From positions 1 to 64,000 of the forward strand of contig NZ_FNNI01000002.1 of NCBI RefSeq assembly GCF_900106955.1: DNA of 64,000 nucleotides, written 5' to 3'. A program made the position numbers and the translations under genes. The DNA comes from Aidingimonas halophila. GTDB taxonomy: Bacteria; Pseudomonadota; Gammaproteobacteria; Pseudomonadales; Halomonadaceae. The notes beneath the pieces were generated by a model. The model was not told the DNA's origin and made no database searches. It saw only the letters and a list, made by a program, of their open reading frames with translations. Shown here piece after piece: positions 7,610 to 17,091 of this stretch. Every line of letters starts with the position of its first letter. The first letter of the stretch is position 1.

Positions 7610-8908
7610 ATGACCTCTCAAACCACATCCCGGAAAGATCATCTCGTCATCGTCGGCAACGGCATGGCGGGACAGCGACTACTGGAAGCCTTGTTAGCCA
7701 AACCCGGCCGACCCAAGCACATCACGGTGATCGGCGAGGAACAGGCGCACGCCTACAACCGGATTCTGCTCTCTCCCTGGCTCGCCGGCGAGATGGACCG
7801 AGAGGCCCTGACACTCCGGAACACCGACTGGTACCACGAGCATGGCGTCAAGCTGGTTCTCGGCGAACGCGTCGAGACCATCGACCGCGAGACACAACGG
7901 CTCACCACCGATACGGGGCGGGAACTGACTTATGATCGGCTTGTTCTGGCTACCGGCTCCCGCCCGACCATGCCACCGATCGCAGGCCTTGATGCCAATG
8001 GTGTTCTCGGCTTCCGTGATCTGGACGACGCCCAGTCGCTGATCCAACTGACCGAGACCGTAGCCTCCGGCGATCCGGCGGTAGTGATTGGCGGCGGCCT
8101 GCTCGGTCTCGAAGCCGCCGAAGGGCTGCGCAAGCGCGGCATGTCGGTCAGTGTCGTCCAGCGCAGCGAACGCCTGATGAATCGACAGCTCGATACCACC
8201 GCCGCGCACCTGCTCGAGACGGAACTGATCAAACGTGGCCTGTCCATCGTGACCGGCAGTCGACTGGCCGAACTGACGGCCGATGGTGACGGCCATGTCA
8301 ACGGCTGCCGCCTGGAAGACGACCGTTTCCTGCCCGCCTGCTGTGTCGTCATCGCCGCCGGCATCACGCCCAATTCAGAACTGGGACAGGCGGCCGGCCT
8401 GGCAACCCGCCGTGCCATCGTCGTCGATGACTATCTGACCACCTCCGATCCGGCGATTCATGCCCTCGGCGAGTGCTGCGAATTCCAGGGCCAGACCTAT
8501 GGTCTGGTCGATCCGATCTGGCACCAGGTGGATGTCCTGGCCGCCCGGCTGGCCCAAGAGGACACCGAAGGCTACGTCGATACCCCCACCGCCACCAAGC
8601 TCAAGGTCAGTGGCGTCTCGCTCTACGCCTTCGGCCCCATCGAGGCCAGTGACGATCACGATGTGCTGACTTACCACGATCCCCAGCAGGGCGATTACCG
8701 CCGACTGCTACTGCGCGACAACCGCCTTGAGGGAGCCGTGCTGTATGGCGATACCACCGCCGGCCCCTGGTACTTCGAACAGTCCATGGCCGAACGCGAC
8801 CTCGGCAATTGCCGTCAGGCGCTGCTGTTCGGCCCTGCCGATGCTACCCCGCTACTGGCGGCATCGCACGATGAACACGATACCCCTGCCTATCAGGAGG
8901 CCGCATGA
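7610..8908 (+). CDS. nasC: FAD/NAD(P)H-dependent electron-transfer subunit of nitrate reductase
   Basis: This 432-residue flavoprotein is of the NirB-N-terminal/rubredoxin-reductase type. It probably passes electrons from NAD(P)H to NasA, as NasC does in Klebsiella. Residues 12-21 (LVIVGNGMAG) are the FAD dinucleotide-binding motif. YDRLVLATGSRPTMPPI is the conserved mid-region, and PAVVIGGGLLGLEAAEGL is the NAD(P)-binding motif. No BFD or siroheme domain is present, unlike NirB. The start at 7610 has GGAGG five bases upstream; reading further up would enter the terminator. It overlaps nirB by four bases. The exact electron partner is inferred from context. Confidence 0.85.
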   Translation: MTSQTTSRKDHLVIVGNGMAGQRLLEALLAKPGRPKHITVIGEEQAHAYNRILLSPWLAGEMDREALTLRNTDWYHEHGVKLVLGERVETIDRETQRLTTDTGRELTYDRLVLATGSRPTMPPIAGLDANGVLGFRDLDDAQSLIQLTETVASGDPAVVIGGGLLGLEAAEGLRKRGMSVSVVQRSERLMNRQLDTTAAHLLETELIKRGLSIVTGSRLAELTADGDGHVNGCRLEDDRFLPACCVVIAAGITPNSELGQAAGLATRRAIVVDDYLTTSDPAIHALGECCEFQGQTYGLVDPIWHQVDVLAARLAQEDTEGYVDTPTATKLKVSGVSLYAFGPIEASDDHDVLTYHDPQQGDYRRLLLRDNRLEGAVLYGDTTAGPWYFEQSMAERDLGNCRQALLFGPADATPLLAASHDEHDTPAYQEAA

Positions 8909-11403
8909 CTTCCACCGACAAACAACGACTCATCATCATCGGCAACGGCATGGTCGGCCACCATCTGGTCGAGCAGCTGGTCGAACGTGATGCCACGACG
9001 CGCTACGACATCACCGTCTTCGGCGAGGAGCGTCACCTGGCCTACGATCGCGTCCACCTGTCCGAATACTTCGCCGGCCGCGATGCGCAGTCATTGGCAC
9101 TGAGCACCTCGGACTATTACGCAGAAAATGACATTGCACTGCGACTCGACGAAGCCGTCACCGCCATCGATCGCGACAACAGCGAGATCGTGACGCCCCT
9201 GGGGCGCTACCCTTACGACCAGCTGGTACTGGCGACCGGCTCCTATCCGTTCGTGCCCCCGATTCAAGGCGGCGACCGCCCCAACTGCCTGGTCTACCGC
9301 ACGCTCGACGACCTGGATGCGATTCGCGAAGCGGGCAGGAATGCCAATACGGGTGTCGTGGTCGGCGGCGGGCTGCTCGGCCTGGAAGCCGCCAATGCCC
9401 TGAAAGGACTCGATCTCGATACCGCCGTCGTGGAGTTCGCCCCGCGTCTGATGCCGATGCAGGTCGACAGCGAAGGCGGCGAGTTGCTGCGTGAGAAGAT
9501 CGAGGCTCTGGGGGTACAGGCCTTGACCGACCGCGCCACCCAGCGCATCGAGGATGGCGAGGCCAGCTACCACCGCATGGTGTTCCAGGACGACAAGGTG
9601 CTGGAGACCGACCTGATCGTGTTCTCCGCCGGGATTCGTCCGCGCGACGAACTGGCCCGCGATTGCGCCCTGGAAATGGGCGAGCGTGGCGGCGTGGTGA
9701 TCGACGATCACTGCCTGACCAGTGATCCGGCCATTCTCGCGGTGGGCGAAGTGGCATTGTGGAACGACAGCATCTTCGGTCTCGTCGGCCCCGGTTATCA
9801 GATGGCCAAGGCCGCGGCGGATACCTTGACCAACGGTAGCGAACGCTTCCAGGGCGCCGACATGAGCACCAAGCTCAAGCTGCTCGGTGTCGATGTCGGC
9901 GCGATCGGCGATGCGCATGGCGACCGCACTCCCGGGGCGCGGATGTACCGCTACCTGGATGAAATCAAACAGGAGTACCGCAAGCTCGTTGTCTCCAGCG
10001 ATGGCAAGAAGCTGGTGGGTGCCATGCTGGTCGGCGATAACAGCTATTACGACACCTTGATGCAGTATTACAGCAACGGTTTGGAACTGCCTGACGACCC
10101 GGCCTCGCTGATCCTGCCGTCGAGCGAAGGCGCCCCGACGCTGGGTCCCGATGCCCTGCCCGACACGGCGACCATCTGTTCATGCCACAACGTCACCAAG
10201 GGTGCGGTGTGCGACACCCTCGACGCCGGCGCAACCGACCTCGGCGCCGTCAAGGCGGAGACCAAGGCCAGCACCGGCTGCGGGGGCTGTGCGGCACTGC
10301 TGAAGAGTGTCGTCGACCATGAGCTGGAAGCCCGCGGCGTCGAAGTCGACCAGTCGATCTGCGAGCACTTCGCCTATACGCGCCAGGAGCTCTACTCCAT
10401 CGTGCAGGTCGAGGGCATCAAGACCTTCAGCGAACTGCTGGAAAAGCACGGCCAAGGCCTGGGTTGCGACATCTGCAAGCCCGCCGTGGCCTCGATCCTG
10501 GCCTCCTGCTTCAACGAGCCGATCACCGATGCCGCGCATGTGCCCCTGCAGGACACCAACGACACCTTCATGGCCAACATGCAGAAGAACGGCACCTACT
10601 CCGTTGTACCGCGCGTCCCCGGCGGCGAAATCACCCCCGACAAGCTGATCGTGCTCGGCGAGGTAGCCAAGAAGTATCAACTCTATACCAAGATCACCGG
10701 TGGCCAGCGTGTCGACCTGTTCGGTGCTCAGCTCCATGACCTGCCTGATATCTGGCAGGCGCTGATCGATGCCGGCTTCGAGACCGGTCATGCCTACGGC
10801 AAGGCCACGCGTACCGTGAAGTCGTGCGTCGGCAACACCTGGTGCCGTTATGGTGTGCAGGACAGTGTCGGCATGTCACAGCAAATCGAGCACCGTTACA
10901 AGGGGCTGCGTTCACCGCACAAGCTCAAGTTCGCGGTCTCCGGCTGTACCCGCGAATGCGCCGAAGCACAGAGCAAGGATGTCGGCGTCATCGCCACCGA
11001 ACACGGCTGGAACCTGTACGTATGCGGCAATGGCGGCATGCGTCCACGCCACGCCGAACTGTTCGCCACCGACCTGGACGATGAAACCCTGTTCAAATAC
11101 ATCGACCGTTTCCTGATGTTCTACATCCGTACCGCCGATCGCCTGCAGCGAACCTCGGTATGGCGCGAGAACCTGGAAGGCGGGCTGGATTATCTGAAGG
11201 AAGTCATCATCGAGGACAGCCTGGGCATCGCCGAGGAACTCGAACAACAGATGCAGACCGTCATCGATACGTATGAATGTGAATGGGCCAACGCCTTGAG
11301 CGACCCGGAGAAGCTCAAGCGCTTCCGTAGCTTCGTCAATGACGAGCGCCCGGATCCCGATATCATCATGACGAGCGAACGAGGCCAACTGCGCCCCGCA
11401 TGA
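8905..11403 (+). CDS. nirB: Assimilatory nitrite reductase [NAD(P)H] large subunit
   Basis: NirB reduces nitrite to ammonium with siroheme, [4Fe-4S] and FAD. In its 832 residues the order is an FAD/NAD(P)-binding pyridine nucleotide-disulfide domain, a BFD-like [2Fe-2S] domain (CSCHNVTKGAVC, TGCGGC), a ferredoxin-like half-domain and the siroheme domain. The siroheme/[4Fe-4S] cysteines lie in SCVGNTWCRYG and SGCTRECAEAQ. AGGAGG precedes the ATG, which overlaps the upstream flavoprotein stop. Length is normal and no disruption is seen. cobA across the nasTS genes supplies the siroheme precursor. Confidence 0.97.
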   Translation: MTSTDKQRLIIIGNGMVGHHLVEQLVERDATTRYDITVFGEERHLAYDRVHLSEYFAGRDAQSLALSTSDYYAENDIALRLDEAVTAIDRDNSEIVTPLGRYPYDQLVLATGSYPFVPPIQGGDRPNCLVYRTLDDLDAIREAGRNANTGVVVGGGLLGLEAANALKGLDLDTAVVEFAPRLMPMQVDSEGGELLREKIEALGVQALTDRATQRIEDGEASYHRMVFQDDKVLETDLIVFSAGIRPRDELARDCALEMGERGGVVIDDHCLTSDPAILAVGEVALWNDSIFGLVGPGYQMAKAAADTLTNGSERFQGADMSTKLKLLGVDVGAIGDAHGDRTPGARMYRYLDEIKQEYRKLVVSSDGKKLVGAMLVGDNSYYDTLMQYYSNGLELPDDPASLILPSSEGAPTLGPDALPDTATICSCHNVTKGAVCDTLDAGATDLGAVKAETKASTGCGGCAALLKSVVDHELEARGVEVDQSICEHFAYTRQELYSIVQVEGIKTFSELLEKHGQGLGCDICKPAVASILASCFNEPITDAAHVPLQDTNDTFMANMQKNGTYSVVPRVPGGEITPDKLIVLGEVAKKYQLYTKITGGQRVDLFGAQLHDLPDIWQALIDAGFETGHAYGKATRTVKSCVGNTWCRYGVQDSVGMSQQIEHRYKGLRSPHKLKFAVSGCTRECAEAQSKDVGVIATEHGWNLYVCGNGGMRPRHAELFATDLDDETLFKYIDRFLMFYIRTADRLQRTSVWRENLEGGLDYLKEVIIEDSLGIAEELEQQMQTVIDTYECEWANALSDPEKLKRFRSFVNDERPDPDIIMTSERGQLRPA

Positions 11404-11480
11404 TGGGATCGCGGCTAAAGCCGCTCCTACAGCCAGCTCGGTTAGCGAGTTCGTAGGGGTGGTTGCCACCGCGATCATCG
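11404..11480 (+). repeat. REP-like inverted repeat pair between nirB and nirD
   Basis: GATCGCGGCTAAAGCCGCTC, with CTACAG after it, is followed by an oppositely oriented unit, GTAGGGGTGGTTGCCACCGC then GATCATC. Each unit is an imperfect hairpin and the pair is arranged head to head, as in bacterial REP/BIME elements. It splits the otherwise tight nirB-nirD pair and could stabilise or attenuate the message. Confidence 0.6.
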
Positions 11481-11517
11481 TGAATGAGCGATCCTAGATA
11501 GTCCCGAGGAACAACCA

Positions 11518-11895
11518 ATGACGACCGCAACCGCCCTCAAGACCGAGACTGACACCATGACCTGGCAAACCATCTGCTCCAAGGCCGATCTGGTCGCCTT
11601 TTCCGGCGTCGCGGCCTGGCTCGACACATCCGATGGCCCCGCGCAGGTGGCACTGTTCTACCTGCCCGGCCACGACCAGGAACTCTACGCCGTGGATCAT
11701 CACGATCCCTTCTCCAGGGCCAACGTGATTGCACGCGGCATCGTTGGTGACCTCAAGGGTCAACCCGTGGTGGCCTCGCCCATCTACAAGCAGCACTTTC
11801 GCCTTGAAGACGGCCAGTGCCTGGAAGACGAGTCGGTGCAATTGCGCACCTGGAAGGTGAGCTTCAAGGGCGATGAAGTGTGTATTGAGGTGTGA
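11518..11895 (+). CDS. nirD: Nitrite reductase small subunit NirD
   Basis: NirD is the Rieske-fold small subunit of the NAD(P)H nitrite reductase. The 125-residue protein has the family pattern: WQTICSKADL near the start, then VALFYLPGHDQELYAVDHHD, SRANVIARGIVGD and VASPIYKQHFRLEDGQCLED. As in other NirD proteins, the Rieske Cys/His cluster ligands are absent, so no cluster is expected. The first ATG has GAGGA seven bases upstream; a second in-frame ATG lies 13 codons in. It follows nirB after a 114-base gap holding a REP-like repeat. Confidence 0.94.
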   Translation: MTTATALKTETDTMTWQTICSKADLVAFSGVAAWLDTSDGPAQVALFYLPGHDQELYAVDHHDPFSRANVIARGIVGDLKGQPVVASPIYKQHFRLEDGQCLEDESVQLRTWKVSFKGDEVCIEV

Positions 11896-12036
11896 TGAGC
11901 TTTCGGCCAGTACGACGAACCCACCCGTCGATGGCCGTTGGTAAAAGATGTTGACCGCCTGTGGTCCTGACTTATCCTGAAAGAGGTACGCTCCAGTGCT
12001 CTCACGATAATTCCAATTAAGAAAGGAGAAGCTCAG

Positions 12037-13320
12037 ATGTCTCCACGATTCGCTACACGCTCGGCCTATGGGATCGTCACTCTTGCCATGATCACCGGGT
12101 TGTCGACCGCAGCGTTCTCTAGCACCGACACTCCTGACCTCAGCCAAGAGACGTTGCTATCTGGCCTAGAAGACCCCTGGGACATGGCCTTCCTGCCCGA
12201 CGGCACCATGTTCTTCACCGAGAAGTGCCTCGGTCTCTCAGTGCGGGACGCTGACGGCGACGTCAACCATCTACTGGGAATGGAAGATTCCGACGGCTAT
12301 GCCAGCACCGCGGATGACCTCATGTGCTCTGGGCAAGCGGGTATGAACGGGGTGGCGATCGACCCCGACTTCGACGACAACCGCTACGTCTACGTCTACT
12401 CGGCATCGAACATGTCATCGCCCATCACTAACCGCGTGCTCCGGCTGACGGTGAACGAGGATTTCACCGAGGTATCGGACCGCACCGACATCGTCGACGA
12501 CATCCCCTTCAAACCCGAAGCCACCGACCACCCATTTGGCGATGCCGGCGCGCATAATGGCGGGCGCATCCGTTTTGGGCCGGAAGACGGCTATCTCTAT
12601 GTCCCCACCGGCGACAACCACAACAGTGAGCTGCCGCAATCCCCGGATTCGTTGGGAGGCAAGGTGCTACGTATCGACCGCGCTGGCGAGGCGGCAGAGG
12701 ACAATGACCCGCCGGCAGGATTCGACCCGCGGATCTATACCTATGGCCACCGCAACGTTCAAGGCCTCACCTTCCACCCGGAAACCAATCAGCCGATCGT
12801 GACCGAGCATGGCCCCTGGCATTCCGATGAGGTCAATGCCCTGGTCAATGGCGGCAACAGCGGCTGGGATCCGCGTCCGAACATGTCGGGACGCGGCGAT
12901 TGCCCGGACAACTACTGTGGTTATGAGCCCAATCAGAACGAGGGCATGAGCCCGAAGGAGCGGGCCGCCTACATGCCGTTGACGGACACCACCGTCTATC
13001 CCAACGCCATGACGCCAGCCTGGCAAAACAATGGACTGTCTCAGGGCATCAACGGTACCGATTTCCTGACCGGCGAGCAGTGGAGAGGATGGGATGGCCG
13101 TATGGCGATCGGTTTCATGGGGATCGGTTTCGGGGACACCGCAGTGGGACAACGCATCAATCTGATCGACCTTCATGAGACTGGCGAAGCGGTCAATGAT
13201 GTCGCAGAGATGCATGTGCCCATGGGGCCCGCCCGCTTCCGTTCGCTGGTTCAGGGCCCCGATGGTAACCTGTATGCGGCCGTGGACGAGGGTAATATCT
13301 ACCGCATCATCCCGGAGTAA
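12037..13320 (+). CDS. PQQ-dependent aldose sugar dehydrogenase family protein
   Basis: This is a periplasmic six-bladed beta-propeller of the soluble glucose/sorbosone dehydrogenase family, which oxidises aldoses with PQQ. The first 29 residues look like a signal peptide. Family signatures follow: [20 protein letters not shown], a [22 protein letters not shown]-like segment, [17 protein letters not shown] and the WGDEV-like [18 protein letters not shown]. Length 427 is usual for the Asd/YliI type. AAAGGAG precedes the ATG. The following cytochrome c is a plausible electron acceptor. The substrate cannot be read from sequence. Confidence 0.87.
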   Translation: [427 protein letters not shown]

Positions 13321-13353
13321 CCCACGCCATCCTGTAACGCTCCACCTCGGACT

Positions 13354-13373
13354 GCACCGCCTTAGGGCGGTGC
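13354..13373 (+). terminator. Hairpin after the sugar dehydrogenase gene
   Basis: GCACCGCC-TTAG-GGCGGTGC is a perfect 8-bp stem with a 4-base loop. It lies 33 bases after the dehydrogenase stop and 36 before the cytochrome ATG. No T-run follows, so termination may be partial. Confidence 0.45.
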
Positions 13374-13408
13374 GGTTCCAGTCTGAACTTAACCGGAATC
13401 ACGACACG

Positions 13409-13723
13409 ATGAAGAAGTTACTTATTGCCGTCACCACCGCCCTGACGATGAGTGCGGCGAATGCCGAGGAACCCGATGCCGCTGCCGGCGAAGCGCTATA
13501 TGCAGACTCATGTGCCCAGTGCCATGGCCCCGAAGGTAAGGGAATGGCGAGCTTCCCCTCGGTCGCCGGCAGAGATTCGGATTACATCGCCTCCCGCCTG
13601 GAGCAGTACCGCGACGGTGAAAAGGTGGGATCGAATTCCGGCCTGATGATACCCAATGCCGCAGACCTCTCCGATGAGGACATCGCCAATCTCGCCACCT
13701 ACATTTCCAGCGAATTCCAGTGA
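13409..13723 (+). CDS. Small periplasmic class I cytochrome c
   Basis: A 104-residue monoheme cytochrome c. The first 19 residues are a signal peptide ending in ANAEE. CAQCH at about residues 35-39 is the heme attachment site, and LMIPNAADLSDEDIANLATY near the C-terminus supplies the distal methionine and the last helix, as in the c553/c4-like family. It may accept electrons from the PQQ sugar dehydrogenase just upstream. That link rests on adjacency only. Confidence 0.88.
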   Translation: MKKLLIAVTTALTMSAANAEEPDAAAGEALYADSCAQCHGPEGKGMASFPSVAGRDSDYIASRLEQYRDGEKVGSNSGLMIPNAADLSDEDIANLATYISSEFQ

Positions 13724-13974
13724 TTCGACGATAAGGAGCCATTGAGTCCAGGTCGAGTGACTCCAGCGTGGAAACGGTAGACTGGCAAGAATGGCATTTC
13801 CGGTTCATCTTATTGTCATAAGAACAAATGAAGCGAACCCATCAATCTTGAACCGGACAGGAGGAAAGCAGACGCGAGCTACGCCAGGAGAGCGACGCTG
13901 GCGCCGATGTCACATGCTGGTCACATCACGCTGCCAGTGTCGAGGTTGCCATCAACCAAGGAGTGCCTTTGCCG

Positions 13975-15387
13975 ATGGTACGACTCGACAAGAAAGCCAC
14001 ACGGCTTTACGTGCTGGACACCAATGTCCTGATCCACGACCCCGCTGCCATCTACCAATTCGAGGAACATGATGTCGTCATACCCATGACGGTCCTTGAG
14101 GAACTCGACAAACACAAGAACGGCATTCGCGAAATCGCTCGCACCGCCCGGCAGGTCAGCCGCACCCTCTCCGACCTCACCAGTCAGGTCACTTTCGCCG
14201 AAATCCAGCAAGGCATCCCGATCCCCGGCTCCATTGGTCCGACGGGTCGATTGCGCTTCCTGTGCTATCAGGATCTGCTGCCGCTGGACAACATGGAGGA
14301 CAGCCCCGACAACCGGCTGCTCGCAGAAACCTGCCGGCTGCGCGATGAACGCCCCGATGCTTCGGTGATCCTGGTCACCAAGGACATCAACCTGCGGGTC
14401 AAGGCATCCGCGCTGAAAGTGCCGGTAGAGGATTACCTCAACGACCGGGTCTTCTCCGATCGCGACGCCATGATCGAAGGAGCGAAGGTCTATGCACGGG
14501 CCGGCCAGCATGGCGCCGAACTCTGGGCGTCGCTGAATGTCGAGGTGAAGGTCGAACGCCAGGACGACCACACTTTCTATCACCTCAAAGGCGATATGCC
14601 GGATGACTGGCATGTCGGCATGCTGGTGTCGGACAGCGAGAACGGTGCGGAATTCGAGGCTGTCGTGCGTGAGGTCGGTCCGCATAGCGCATGCCTGCAA
14701 CTGCTCACCAATTACCGGCATCATGCCGGTGTGTGGGGTGTGCATGCTCACGACAGTCGCCAGAACTTCACCCTCAACCTGCTGATGGATCCGGAGATCG
14801 ACCTGGTAACCATCGCCGGCAACGCCGGTACCGGCAAGACCTTCATGACACTCGCTGCAGGCTTCCAGCAAACGCTGGATACCAAGCTGTTCGAGCGTAT
14901 CGTGTTCACCCGGGCACCGATCCCCATGGGCGAGGATATCGGCTTCCTGCCCGGCACCGAAGAGGAGAAGATGTCACCGTGGATGGGGGCATTCCACGAC
15001 AATATGGACAACCTGCTGCGTGACGAACACGACGGGTCGAGCAGTTGGAACGATGGCGCGACACGGCAACTGCTCGGATCGCGGGTTCAGATTCGTTCAC
15101 CGGGCTTCATGCGGGGACGGACCCTGAACGACACTTTCCTGATCATCGACGAGGCACAGAACTTCACGCCCAAGCAACTCAAGGCATTGGTCAGCCGCGC
15201 CGGGCGAAATACCAAGATCGTCTGCCTGGGCAACGTCGGGCAGATCGATACACCGTATCTCACGGCCAATACCTGCGGTATGGCAGCGGTAGTGGAACGC
15301 TTCCGGGACTGGCCGCACGCAGGGCATATCACGCTACAGAGTGTGGAGCGTTCACGTCTGGCGCTGGCCGCCGAGGAACTACTCTAA
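13975..15387 (+). CDS. PIN-domain PhoH-family ATPase (PhoH2 type)
   Basis: The protein joins an N-terminal PIN ribonuclease domain (residues 1-150, with LDTNVLIHDP, EELDKHK and LVTKDINLRVKA carrying the acidic metal ligands) to a C-terminal PhoH helicase-like ATPase. The Walker A motif is GNAGTGKTF and the Walker B region is DTFLIIDEAQNFTPKQLKAL. Proteins of this layout act as RNA-unwinding ribonucleases. Length of about 470 is normal. The ATG at 13975 lies 11 bases after AAGGAG; an in-frame TTG at 13969 or GTG at 13963 could also serve. The gene appears monocistronic. Confidence 0.93.
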   Translation: MVRLDKKATRLYVLDTNVLIHDPAAIYQFEEHDVVIPMTVLEELDKHKNGIREIARTARQVSRTLSDLTSQVTFAEIQQGIPIPGSIGPTGRLRFLCYQDLLPLDNMEDSPDNRLLAETCRLRDERPDASVILVTKDINLRVKASALKVPVEDYLNDRVFSDRDAMIEGAKVYARAGQHGAELWASLNVEVKVERQDDHTFYHLKGDMPDDWHVGMLVSDSENGAEFEAVVREVGPHSACLQLLTNYRHHAGVWGVHAHDSRQNFTLNLLMDPEIDLVTIAGNAGTGKTFMTLAAGFQQTLDTKLFERIVFTRAPIPMGEDIGFLPGTEEEKMSPWMGAFHDNMDNLLRDEHDGSSSWNDGATRQLLGSRVQIRSPGFMRGRTLNDTFLIIDEAQNFTPKQLKALVSRAGRNTKIVCLGNVGQIDTPYLTANTCGMAAVVERFRDWPHAGHITLQSVERSRLALAAEELL

Positions 15388-15418
15388 CACGATCCAATCA
15401 CTCAGAGGTCTCCACTCA

Positions 15419-15442
15419 CAGCGCCCGCTCTGGCGGGCGCTG
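15419..15442. terminator. Bidirectional hairpin between convergent genes
   Basis: CAGCGCCCGC-TCTG-GCGGGCGCTG is a perfect 10-bp stem in the gap between the PhoH-like gene (plus) and the zinc-ribbon gene (minus). Its position fits a shared terminator, although no long T-run is present on either side. Confidence 0.6.
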
Positions 15443-15446
15443 CTGG

Positions 15447-15668
15447 TTACGGGTGGCGATGGGCGGCCTTTTCCAACAAGGCTTCGCTCTCGCTGCCAGG
15501 ACCTTGGTTCAGAATCTCCATGGCTTCGGTGTACAAGCAGACATAGCGATTGCATGAAGCGCAGAACACCCTGTCATCCGGATTGTGGACCTCCGAGACG
15601 CGCATATGATGGCTTCCACAATTACGACAGCCCACAGGCAGGCGAAAATCCTCGGACAGATCAGGCAT
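15447..15668 (-). CDS. Small zinc-ribbon protein
   Basis: A 73-residue protein with two CxxC pairs, CRNCGSHHMRV and CASCNRYVC, likely to bind one zinc ion. AAGGAG lies seven bases before the ATG. It is conserved-looking but has no assigned function that I recognise. It is followed upstream on the same strand by the DUF938 methyltransferase with a 39-base gap, so the two may be cotranscribed. Confidence 0.75.
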   Translation of the reverse strand: MPDLSEDFRLPVGCRNCGSHHMRVSEVHNPDDRVFCASCNRYVCLYTEAMEILNQGPGSESEALLEKAAHRHP

Positions 15669-15707
15669 GACTCACTCCTTGTTGAACAGTGGCTCCAGGC
15701 GACGCCA

Positions 15708-16325
15708 TCACGACACGCGTCGCTGCAATACCACACTCAAATTGTTGGCCGGCATCTCGACGACCCGTACCTGTTCGATGCCATGGTATTCGGCCAGTTC
15801 CACGACATCATTCAGGTCACGAATGCCCCATTCGGGGTTACGCCAGCGAAGATCTGCATCGAAGGCCTCATTACTGGATGCCGTATGTTGACCGCCACGC
15901 TTGTACGGCCCATAGAGATAGAGTACACCACCAGCAGGCAGGCGTGCTCCCGCTTCCGCCAGCAAGGCTTCAGTCGCCTCCCACGGCGAGATATGCACCA
16001 TGTTGATACAGACGATGGCGTCGAAGTCGTCGACCGGCCAGGGGCGTCGGACCACATCGAGTTGCTGTGGGGCAAGCAGGTTATCCAGTGACTCGGTGGC
16101 CCGCCAGGCGTCGATCGATGCCAGCGCCTCGTGACTGGAATCCGTGGGTTGCCAGATCACACCTGGCAGTGCCCAGGCGAAATACAGCGCATGCTCACCA
16201 CTGCCACTGGCAATTTCCAGCACCTTGCCTTGCGTAGGCAGGCAATCGCGCAACACCTCCAGGATCGGCTCACGATTGCGCTGCGTTGCCGGACTCTTCA
16301 AGCGGGCTCCCGGTTGTTGCGACAT
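15708..16325 (-). CDS. DUF938 SAM-dependent methyltransferase
   Basis: A class I methyltransferase fold of about 205 residues matching the DUF938 family. The family opening SPATQRNREPILEVL is followed by the SAM-binding glycine motif KVLEIASGSGEHALYFA, then FDAIVCINMVHISPWEATE and GGVLYLYGPYKRGG. The substrate is unknown for the family. I chose the ATG at 16325, with GGAG 11 bases upstream; an in-frame GTG at 16355 would overlap the stop of the esterase gene and is an equal alternative. It is very probably cotranscribed with the esterase. Confidence 0.87.
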   Translation of the reverse strand: MSQQPGARLKSPATQRNREPILEVLRDCLPTQGKVLEIASGSGEHALYFAWALPGVIWQPTDSSHEALASIDAWRATESLDNLLAPQQLDVVRRPWPVDDFDAIVCINMVHISPWEATEALLAEAGARLPAGGVLYLYGPYKRGGQHTASSNEAFDADLRWRNPEWGIRDLNDVVELAEYHGIEQVRVVEMPANNLSVVLQRRVS

Positions 16326-16347
16326 GGGATCAGGACACTCCATCGTC

Positions 16348-17019
16348 TTATTCACGTGTCAGCCGTTCGGTGATCCAGGCACTGATATGCGGAATCTGTT
16401 CCGGGCACAGCGAGTGCTGCATGGGGTAGCGACGGTAATTGACCGGGTGCCCCATCGCCTTGGCGCGCTCCGCACCCTGCTGCCCCAAGGATTCCGGTAC
16501 TACGGGATCGAAAGTGCCGTGGTGGGCTTCGATCACCAGATCCCGATTCGCCTCACTGGGTTCGATGCTATCGGCCGTGGCGAAATACGTCGACAGCGCC
16601 AGCAGCCCGCCCAGAGGTCTGTGATAGGTGAGTGCGGCATGATAGGCCACTGCGCCCCCTTGGGAGAATCCGGCGACGATGATCCGGCGGCTCTCGATCC
16701 CTTTATCGATCTCGGCATCGATCAGGCGGTGGACCCGGTCGGCCGATGCCACGAGTTGCGGCTCGTCGACACGGCGATCGAGATTGGCCTCGAGGATGTC
16801 GTACCAGGCCGGCATGGTCATGCCACCATTCACGGTGACCGGCATTCGGGGGGCATGAGGCAGTATGAAGCGCACCGCCAGATCCGATGGCAGGCTCAGT
16901 GCCGGCACCAGGGGCTCGAAATCATGGCCATCGGCCCCCAGGCCGTGCAACAGGATCACACAGGCATCGACGGGCCTGCCGGATTGCGGTTCGATGATCA
17001 ACTCGTCGGGGCTGCTCAT
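16348..17019 (-). CDS. Alpha/beta-hydrolase carboxylesterase (phospholipase/carboxylesterase family)
   Basis: A 223-residue cytosolic hydrolase. The oxyanion segment is CVILLHGLGADGHDFEPLV, the nucleophile elbow is VAGFSQGGAVAYHAAL (Ser in GFSQGG), the acid lies in HGTFDPVVPE and the catalytic His in MQHSLCPEQ. This is the EstB/YpfH-like family that cleaves short acyl esters. The start at 17019 has AGAGG seven bases upstream; the frame runs on to 17085 without another good start. No signal peptide is seen. Confidence 0.92.
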   Translation of the reverse strand: MSSPDELIIEPQSGRPVDACVILLHGLGADGHDFEPLVPALSLPSDLAVRFILPHAPRMPVTVNGGMTMPAWYDILEANLDRRVDEPQLVASADRVHRLIDAEIDKGIESRRIIVAGFSQGGAVAYHAALTYHRPLGGLLALSTYFATADSIEPSEANRDLVIEAHHGTFDPVVPESLGQQGAERAKAMGHPVNYRRYPMQHSLCPEQIPHISAWITERLTRE

Positions 17020-17091
17020 GTCGGCCTCTTCATGCAGAATTTTCGATACCCTACCGCAACATCGGCGTTTCGGCGAGGCTGACAATGACGA

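Noticed and set aside
13975-13990. AHL, riboswitch or thermosensor element before the PhoH-like gene
   Set aside because: The 250 bases upstream hold no stable hairpin or known motif beyond the AAGGAG site.
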